The translations under genes and the position numbers were made by a program. The notes under the pieces were generated by a model, which searched no databases, had not been told where the DNA came from, and saw only the letters and a program-made list of their open reading frames with translations. Source: Diphasiastrum complanatum (Eukaryota > Streptophyta > Lycopodiopsida > Lycopodiales > Lycopodiaceae). From it: a stretch of DNA of 64,000 nt. Of this stretch, positions 57,119 through 64,000 are shown piece after piece. Positions within the stretch are counted from its first letter, which is position 1; each line of letters starts with the position of its first letter. The stretch is from positions 29,532,340 to 29,596,339 of the forward strand of contig CM055111.1 in assembly GCA_029204225.1 (NCBI GenBank). The letters run 5' to 3'.

Positions 57119-58560
57119 GTCTCTAATTCAAATTAGGATAATGTCAAAAGGATTCACAAAGAAGAATTTTTCAAATATATACACAGAGAAAAAGATAGCA
57201 CTCATGGTTCCCTATTTTGCGATTTGAGATATCCATAAAGGGGTCATGACCAATACCTCAACAATCCCGACAAAAACCCTCTTGTGACCCATAACAATTG
57301 GCATCATTCAAGTCATACGACTTTATGATGGTCACACCGATCAATTAGTGTCAAATCACCTTTTTGGAGTTGCATGCGTCCCATACCACAAGTTTTTCCT
57401 CCAAGATGACCATCCACTTTCCGATCAATCATTCCAAAAATCAATTGATTTCATTGGAACTCACAAAATTTTCAAAGATTTTCTCAAAATCTCAAGATTT
57501 GAAAAAAGATTCAAGTAACTTTAGAATCCCATCTCTCTGTACTATGCCAAGTTCTCAGGAATGTCAAAATTCCAACTTCATAGTACAAATTCCAACTTAT
57601 ATCCTCTTTCCCTCTTTTCTGAATCTTCCAGTCAGTAGAAAGGACTTTAAATTACACTCAAAAAATCCTTTAAGTTGACAGATTTAGAAATTGGAAAGAA
57701 TAAGTGGAAAACAAGATCCCGTCAAAAAATTGTTTTTCACCCCCAGTCAATTGGACTTAAAAAAAATTTATTCAAAAGCTTGGGCTCATTTGACCGGTAC
57801 ATTGGTCAAATTTTCGTGAACTTTTGGACCCTAGCTAAAGCACAATTGCCCCAAAAAAACAATTGGAAAACAAATATTTACTTCGGACCCCAAAATAGCA
57901 GTGTAAGCGTACAAGATTTAGCCTTTTTTGCCTGTCTCCAAGGGATTTTCTTTACCCAAAGGAAGTTGTCCCTTCCATAAAAGAAAACCTAAAAAATTTG
58001 TTTTATGTCCTGACCCATACCAGCGAACGAATTGTAATTAAGTCACTAAATTGCACTTAGTTAATTAGTTGATACTAATAACTTGCAATTCAAACTCTAA
58101 TACCACTTCCATACGCACGAAAGCCACCCAACTACTCTTCAAAAAAATGAAGTCCAAAAAAGTTGCAAAAATCCCTTTGCAAAGTAAGGGGAAAAAACAA
58201 TATCAAACAAGAATACAAACAAATTGTTTCCCAACCAAGTTTCTAGCTAATAGAAACGTCAATTAATTCTTCTGCTACCATTGCTCTGGTCCAAAAATAA
58301 GTCCAAAAGCCCTTTTATCCACTTAGGACCAAAAAATTCACCTTGAACCCGTGAAGTAATGAACCTCAAAAATGTTGTTCAATCCACTACAAAAAACTGG
58401 ATCCTGACCGTAGCCATCCATGGGAGCTTACTAATTTACCTTGCATCTTATCAAAAGATTTTGCATGACACATCAAAAAAATGATATGCATGTAAAGTAA
58501 AGTTAACCCCCTCTTCTTTCTCGTCCCTCGCGACTTACCTACCCGAGGACCCGCTCGGAT
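57119..58560. other. AT-rich intergenic stretch without recognisable gene
   Basis: Several open frames of 60-104 codons on the + strand (57,364-58,266) are Lys/Asn/Phe-rich, as AT-rich DNA gives by chance, and lack family motifs. Nothing is called. Confidence 0.6.
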
Positions 58561-58797
58561 TCAGTAATGGATACCTGTGGCATATTATGCCCATTTTCAA
58601 ATAAATTAAAAAGTAGAAAATGCATGCATTTTTTTCAAAGGCAGATTCTGCTTTTTTATTTCTGCCTTTTTGTGCCCGTCCGTACGGATTCCGTACATCT
58701 GCCACATGGCACATTTGTGTTGGTTAGTCAAAGTCAAACCTACCTATTATGCTTCGTAATGTGCTTCTGAGAAAATTTCAGGTATCCATTACGCAAT

Positions 58798-58901
58798 GGA
58801 AGGAGCCGGCGTAAGCCATTTTGCCCGGTAAGGATTTTCAAAAAAATTTAAATTTTTTTGAAAATCCTTACCGGGCAAAATGGCTTACGCCGGCTCCTTC
58901 C
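58798..58901. repeat. perfect 104-bp palindrome (fold-back element core)
   Basis: Two 52-base arms are exact reverse complements with no loop, centred between 58,849 and 58,850. The arm runs GGAAGGAGCCGGCGTAAGCC, TTTTGCCCGGTAAGGATTTT and an A/T end. It is flanked by 'ATTACGCAAT' on the left and 'CGTAATACT' on the right, which extend the symmetry imperfectly. It is the cleanest member of the family found at 3168, 7655, 26,771 and 53,256. Confidence 0.9.
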
Positions 58902-58920
58902 GTAATACTTAACGACCTCA

Positions 58921-58961
<41 letters not shown>
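58921..58961. repeat. (CG)n-(GA)n compound microsatellite
   Basis: A GCGCGCGCGCGC run passes into a GA run. The alternating CG portion could adopt Z-DNA. Confidence 0.9.
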
Positions 58962-58964
<3 letters not shown>

Positions 58965-60082
58965 ATAGACAGGAACAAGAGAGAGGGAGAGCGTGCGATT
59001 AGGATCAGAGGGAGACGTCTCCCCCCTCCTCGGCCCCTCAGCTCTACCACACAGATCCCAGCACTCCATCAGAAGCGTTGGACAGTGCCAAAGCCACCCT
59101 TTTTTGCTTTTTATTGTGAATTTCATAACTTTTGAACCAGGGTTTACTTTGTTTACAGGTTCAGGAAAGAAAACTCAGATGTTAAAGACGCTACATCCGC
59201 CTACCAGCAGCCCTACTGCTGATAGAATCTTTGCAGCCCAGCAGAGGCTTTTCTTTCACTTAATAAACAGTTCTTTGCTTTATTCTCAAAGCTTTGAGGT
59301 TTTAGTAGCCTAAGTTTGGAAACAGCATGCACCACTGTTATACTTTTACTACTTCTATTCTTTGTTTCATTTGCTTGATTCACAAAGCAAACACAAGTTT
59401 TTCTCTGAATAAAAGTTCTCAAAAACTCTAACCTATTTCTAGGCAGCATGCTTGCCATGAAATCCACATTCATAGCTATTTTCCTACCATTCTGCATGTC
59501 TACTTCCATTCACAGTTTTCATTGCTTCAGTCATAAAGCAGACAAACCGAATGGAAGAACTGTAAGCAATAATCTCTTGCAATTAGCATGCATTGGTAAA
59601 TCTTAGCAATGAAACATCACTCTACTCCCAGTTTGCTCTTATTTCCATTTTCAACTAACAATCAATAAGTTCCAAAAATCAAGTTTGCATTAGCTATTGA
59701 AAGATAGTCAATAGAAGGCTTTTTTTTTTTTTTACTTATGCATGCCATGCAAACCCATGAATTTACTATTCTAGATTATACATCAGGCATAAGCTTCTAA
59801 CCGGTTTGCAGCAAACACTAACCACCCTTCCACACCAGGAAGAGGAATCCTTAGCCGCATGCCAGTAAACCACAATAGACTGAAAATTTCATTACATGCC
59901 AAACCATGTGAAGCAAAATCAATTCCATTCAACAATCAAAAAAACAGTTTCTTAAATTGGTTCACCCAACCGAAGGTGGAACACCTACTTTAATGACGAC
60001 CAATTTATCGAAACTCAACCGATTGTTGAGCCCTTGATTCCACAGCACATCCCACACTCGTTGCCCCTCCAACAACTCGATT
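58962..60082. other. stretch without supportable gene
   Basis: Includes a leader-like stretch after a truncated LTR (on the - strand from 60,082 downward). Also present is a short open segment after a possible splice acceptor near 59,158 (peptide TGSGKKTQMLKTL) with no family match. No gene is called. Confidence 0.5.
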
Positions 60083-60099
60083 GGCTACTCTGATACCAA
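60083..60099 (-). other. tRNA-Met-type primer-binding site
   Basis: On the - strand, 'TTGGTATCAGAGTAGCC' follows directly on the LTR. It is a close match to the initiator tRNA-Met primer site TGGTATCAGAGC. Confidence 0.75.
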
Positions 60100-60614
60100 T
60101 AAAACGTCCCCTAGGACTCCCGACCGAGATAGAGCTTCCTTGAACACCAAAGGGAGGATTGCAGTAGACGAAACCGTCCCAACCAAACCTAGACCATCCG
60201 ATCTAGCCCCCGAGCAATCCAAGAGAAAGGCAAGCCAGAAGAGCGCTTCATAGATTGACGGCATACCGGCCTCAAACTCTACAACAACCCTCATAGACAC
60301 TGGTGAAGGTATATATAGAGATATAGCCAACCCCACCTACCCATGCACTGAATCCACATGGAAGCACTCTAACGGATCATGCCAATCCCCCATGCATGTC
60401 TACTACATGTAGGTACCCCTAACCGATAATAGTCAAGACCCATGCATAAGCACAGTGCATGTACCTCCTATCCCATACTAGGATGCAACACACATGCCTA
60501 TACCGCATGCGGGTATGACCCCATGGTCCTACTGGACTACTATCCAGATTAGGCCACTGGTCCCTACAACCAAGACAGCCCCTAATGGTACAAACCCCCA
60601 TTAGGGCCGTAACA
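60100..60614 (-). repeat. retrotransposon LTR (515 bp) on minus strand
   Basis: Begins TGTTACGGCCC (60,614) and ends ...GGGACGTTTTA (60,100), next to the primer site. It contains a TATA-like 'CTATATATACC' at about 60,315 in the sense of the element. The first 100 bases match the fold-back at 12,545-12,841. No gag follows, so this is a 5' LTR with a truncated body. Confidence 0.72.
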
Positions 60615-61074
60615 CCACACGTGTGTGGTACGGACTCCAATACATCATGTTATCAATAATTAAGTGGAATCAAGTTTAGATACCAAAGCATTCACAAAAA
60701 CTCAAGACAAATGTGTAGAAACTTCAAGATTGCCAATTTGCTCCAAAAATTCTCTCCTCACTATGGAATGATGGATCTCAAATTAGGTGAGCATCCAATA
60801 TTTAATAAGGAAGATGATTAACATTTTTTTTCTTAATTTGTCAATCTTACCTAACCCTAGAGTTTTGCCAAGTTGGTGGCTAGGTTGGTTATCCACCTCC
60901 ATGATTCAAGGAATTTGGCCCTATCATTTAGGAATTATGACCAAACAAGCCTAACTAACCCTGTGAATGAGATCTAAACTAATTTGATCTCACCTCACAC
61001 GTGCCAACAAGGATCCACACGTGTGGGACCCACCTATGTACAATTTACATGGGATTTGCCAATTTTTTGACAAT

Positions 61075-61458
61075 TTCTCACTATCTTTATCTTCATGTGA
61101 GGTTGAGTATAAAGCCCTTACAACCACTACTAAAGAGATATTATGGATCAAAACATTTCTTATGGAGCTCAAGTGTATCAAGGATGGAGATCTATCTATC
61201 ATCAAGTGTGACAACATCTCGGCTCAAGCTCTTGCAAACAATTCTATTTTTCATCCAAGAAGCAAACATATTGAGGTTGCACACCACTTTGTAAGGGAAA
61301 AAGTCATTGGAGGAGAAATCAACTTGGAGCACATTGGATCATCATCATGTATTTCTGATCTCCTCACCAAACCATTGCTCAAGGGTGCCTTCATCAAATT
61401 TAGATCTAATCTTGGCTTGATTCCAAGATCTATGTTAAAGTGGATAGATGTCTTTTAA
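61075..61458 (+). pseudogene. Ty1/copia RNase H C-terminal fragment
   Basis: Reads LSSCEVEYKALTTTTKEILW, then IIKCDNISAQALANNSIFH, PRSKHIEVAHHFVREKV and ISDLLTKPL, ending WIDVF and a stop. This is the copia polyprotein end, with CDN and KHIE motifs preserved. The piece is open to the stop but lacks everything upstream of the RNase H domain. Confidence 0.92.
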
Positions 61459-61465
61459 GGAGGAG

Positions 61466-62102
61466 TGTGAAATCGTAAAAGTCATCTATCTTGAGATTTC
61501 GAGGTCCTCTTTCAAAATCACTCATTGTACCCTTGTAGATAAGTGATTAGGCCAAATCTAGAAGTGGATTAGCTCGTGGTAATGTGGGCCACTTACACTT
61601 GGCTTGATGGTAGAGGTTTAGTGACATAGCACCTCTTGATTTCATTTGTCAATTTGGGCCAATCATAATGTGAGGTGCACCAAAATGCTCCAATCATTAT
61701 AAGAGGTGGCATGTAGGTGGTCCAATTAAAGTAAGAGGTGATGTTTTGAAGGTCCAATCATTTTGCACCATTTCCACTCTCATGGATCTCGAGCTAATAT
61801 GAGTGAGTCCACACTTAGTCTTTTGTAGTGAGATTGAGATGTAGCAAGCTCCAACACTTAAAAAATTTCACATTCTCTCTCTACTCGAGAGCTAGATGTA
61901 GCATTCTCTCTCTACCCAAGAGCAAGCCAATTTTATACCTAGTTTTTTTTCATCCAAAGTTGCCTTTCATTATGTGTGATGAATGGTTTGTGTTAGGTGC
62001 ATGTGTAGAGTGCTCATGCCTTGAATTTTTGAGCTACTATGCTTGTATCTTATGAAAGTTGGATCTATGTGCAATCACACAAATCTTAGGAGATCATTCA
62101 CA
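61466..62102 (+). repeat. probable 3' LTR of the truncated copia element
   Basis: The purine tract AAGGAGGAG (61,457-61,465) follows the polyprotein stop. The LTR would start TGTGAAAT and end ATTCACA at 62,102, giving short inverted ends. It contains two 'ATTCTCTCTCTAC' repeats (about 61,870 and 61,902). There is no second LTR in the window to confirm the borders. Confidence 0.6.
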
Positions 62103-63310
62103 TTGTTTGAGATGTCCTCACACGTGTGAAAAGTAAACAGATGTGGTATGGGTATTAAGGGCTTACTTTCCCACAATCTCTCCTTTGACAATGTGCCACA
62201 ATCAATTCTTAACCCAACTATGATAATGTAACGTGGTGTCCTCACTACCACAAAAACCACTCGATTGATTATCATCCACTCATGTGCCATAATCTGAGTC
62301 AAATTTAGACTTGTGAATATGGCCATCTTTGCAATTTCAATAGCCATGAGATATTTTTTTGCAATTGCAGTTCATCTTTGCAACCTCTCTACCAAATTTA
62401 GTATAGAGTTACACAACAAAACTAGATGGACTTTGTATTCAGTAGAAGTCATTTATTAATTTTACTTGATGATGACACTATTCTATTTTGATATTGATGA
62501 AAATGAATATGAAATTAAAACTCTAGTAGTGTCATGGAATGCATTGAAAAATTGTTGCAATTATATGCTTAAATAAGGGAGAGGTGTTAAAGAATATTAT
62601 ATTATATTATCATTATTATAGGATATTTCATATGTACAGACTCATCTCTGAATCATCAGGTTGTTAAGTGGTTGTTGTTTTATTAGGTTGTTTTATCTCA
62701 AGTTGTTAGGTGGTTGATATTTTATCTTTCTAGTGCAAGAGTGGATATGTTTCAACCTAGTTTAATTTTCATGAATTTAGAGGTCTATGATTCATTTTAA
62801 GTTGCAAGTGGACTAAAAGTAAACTATCACAAAGAAGTCCAAAAGTGACATATTATTGGCACTTAAAGCCAATTGCCAAACAACAATTTTTGTCATTGTG
62901 TATCATGTTTTTTAATTAAGAAATAATGTTGTAAAGACTTTCATGGCAATATAGTAGCTTCTATCTAACTATTCTATGATAACAATTCTATAAAACAATG
63001 ATGAGTAATAACTTTAGCTTGTTGAGCATGATAACGCTGGCTACAGAAAACTCTGATTGAAAGAGAAATTCAATTAACACTTACATAGCTTGATTCAGCT
63101 AGTATATATATTTACAAGTGTCCAAAGAAAAATATCTTATGCCTTAACTACCATTTACTCCAGTTTTGCATCTGTACAAAGGTTGGTAACCGCCCTTAGG
63201 ATATTTTGTTTCTCCACATGTTTTAGGAATGATGATAGGTTGGCGACGTCGGTCTGCCAATGTAGCAAAAACTTGAAAAACCCGAAGGTGGCCTTTGACT
63301 TGAGGTGTGT
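62103..63310. other. AT-rich stretch without recognisable gene
   Basis: Only short open frames are seen and no motif is recognised on either strand. Confidence 0.6.
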
Positions 63311-63317
63311 AAATCCC

Positions 63318-63530
63318 TAAGGCGCTTGTAGACTGAAGGCAGCGAAGAAGGCGAAAAAAGGCAAAGGTACCTTACACTAAAGGCTTTAGCGAAGAAGGCG
63401 AAGGTGCCTTAGATTAAAGGCAGTGAAGTAGACGAAGGTGCCTTTGATTAAAGGCAGCAAAAAGGCGAAATAGACGAAGGTGCCTTAAAGATGTCAAAAA
63501 GACGAAAAAATGAGGTGCCTTAAAAAATGA
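63318..63530. repeat. imperfect tandem repeat, AAGGCAGCGAAGAAGGCGAAGGTGCC-type units
   Basis: Units of roughly 35-50 bases built from AAAGGC, GAAGAAGGCGAA and GGTGCCTTAGATT occur four to five times with substitutions and length changes. The period is not a steady multiple of three and the frames contain stops, so this is probably a non-coding minisatellite. Confidence 0.75.
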
Positions 63531-63700
63531 TTTCTAAGGCATTCTGGCCACTTGGCCATTGCCTCGCTTTTTTTGCGAAGTTGCGAAAAAGGCGCAAAGG
63601 AAAAAGGTGGCTTAAAAAAATGTTTAAGACACAAAAAATCTCAACGAAAAATATGAAGGCCCAAAAACAAGTTGTCGGCCTTCGGTTTTCAGGATGCTTA

Positions 63701-63982
63701 TTACTTGAACGATTTTAAGACTGAGCATAAGAAATCTATATCGTTAAATCTGAGATGTTGCTCTTTTGATAGAGCCTTTGTGAAGTAGTCTGCTGCCATG
63801 TAGTTTGTTCTGCAGAAAACTAGTTCTACTTCCTTGCTGTGCACTCTCTCTCTAAGGTAATGATACATTATTTCCATATGTTTGCTTCGAGAGTTCGGAT
63901 AAAGAGATAGCGCTATTGTGCTTTGATTGTCACAATAGATTATTGTAGGAAGTGGTTGTGCAAGGTTCGGGTCTGCAAGCAA
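63701..63982 (-). pseudogene. Ty1/copia RNase H fragment running off the window end
   Basis: The - strand reads PTIIYCDNQSTIALSLYPNS, RSKHMEIMYHYLRERVH, VELVFCRTNYMAADYFTKAL, and a stop after LKSFK. These are the typical copia RNase H and polyprotein end. The upstream part would lie beyond 64,000, so it may belong to a larger element. Confidence 0.9.
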
Positions 63983-64000
63983 TTGTCTTAGCCAGATGCC

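Noticed and set aside
57364-58266. Run of + strand open frames of 65-104 codons
   Set aside because: Composition is Lys/Asn/Phe-rich as expected by chance in AT-rich DNA, and no domain motif is seen.
59150-59330. Possible exon after a CAG acceptor (peptide TGSGKKTQMLKTL)
   Set aside because: No family match, no donor partner that can be justified, and no other exons nearby.

Overview
The window is nuclear DNA of a land plant. Three intron-bearing genes have clear plant homology, introns reach several kilobases with GT-AG borders, and most of the remaining sequence is decayed Ty1/copia, Ty3/gypsy and LINE debris, fold-back elements and GA/CT microsatellites. The large introns and TE load would suit a big-genome lineage (fern, gymnosperm or a large-genome angiosperm), but the sequence does not decide which.

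Layout. (1) About 100-10,331 is the left arm of an inverted segmental duplication. It carries a complete five-exon gene on the + strand for a class II MscS-like mechanosensitive channel (MSL4-MSL10 type, 944 aa predicted). (2) 10,332-16,436 has no gene that I can support; it holds retroelement remnants, a fold-back built from LTR ends, and short tandem duplications. (3) 16,437-28,001 on the - strand is a complete six-exon gene for the plastid-type COG0212 protein (5-formyltetrahydrofolate cyclo-ligase-like with a C-terminal RRM-like domain, 461 aa). Its 5.6 kb intron 2 contains a LINE remnant. (4) 28,490-33,625 is a nest of broken copia pieces on both strands. (5) 33,832-45,583 is a structurally complete but coding-dead Ty3/gypsy element of Athila/Tat character. 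It has LTRs of about 1.2 kb, a 5-bp target duplication TCAAG, a tRNA-Asp-like primer site, gag, protease, RT-RNase H and integrase, then an extra 3' ORF region of unknown function. (6) 33,666-33,831 plus 45,589-57,110 is the right duplication arm, split by the gypsy insertion. It carries a second MSL gene on the - strand (986 aa predicted), tail-to-tail with the first. (7) 57,120-64,000 contains palindromic elements, a solo or truncated LTR, two copia RNase H ends and an imperfect tandem repeat.

How the parts relate. The two MSL genes are close paralogues. Exons 2-5 keep identical boundaries and nearly identical protein, while introns and the N-terminal region differ by several indels. The duplication predates the gypsy insertion, because that element interrupts sequence found uninterrupted in the left arm. 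The COG0212 gene lies between the arms and is functionally unrelated.

Most interesting features: a family of palindromic fold-back elements occurring at least eight times, including a perfect 104-bp palindrome; a four-unit TTCnnGnA array at exact 11-bp spacing in the gypsy spacer ahead of its 3' ORF; that 3' ORF itself; and the divergent N-termini of the two MSL copies. I found no evidence of a wholly new biological system.
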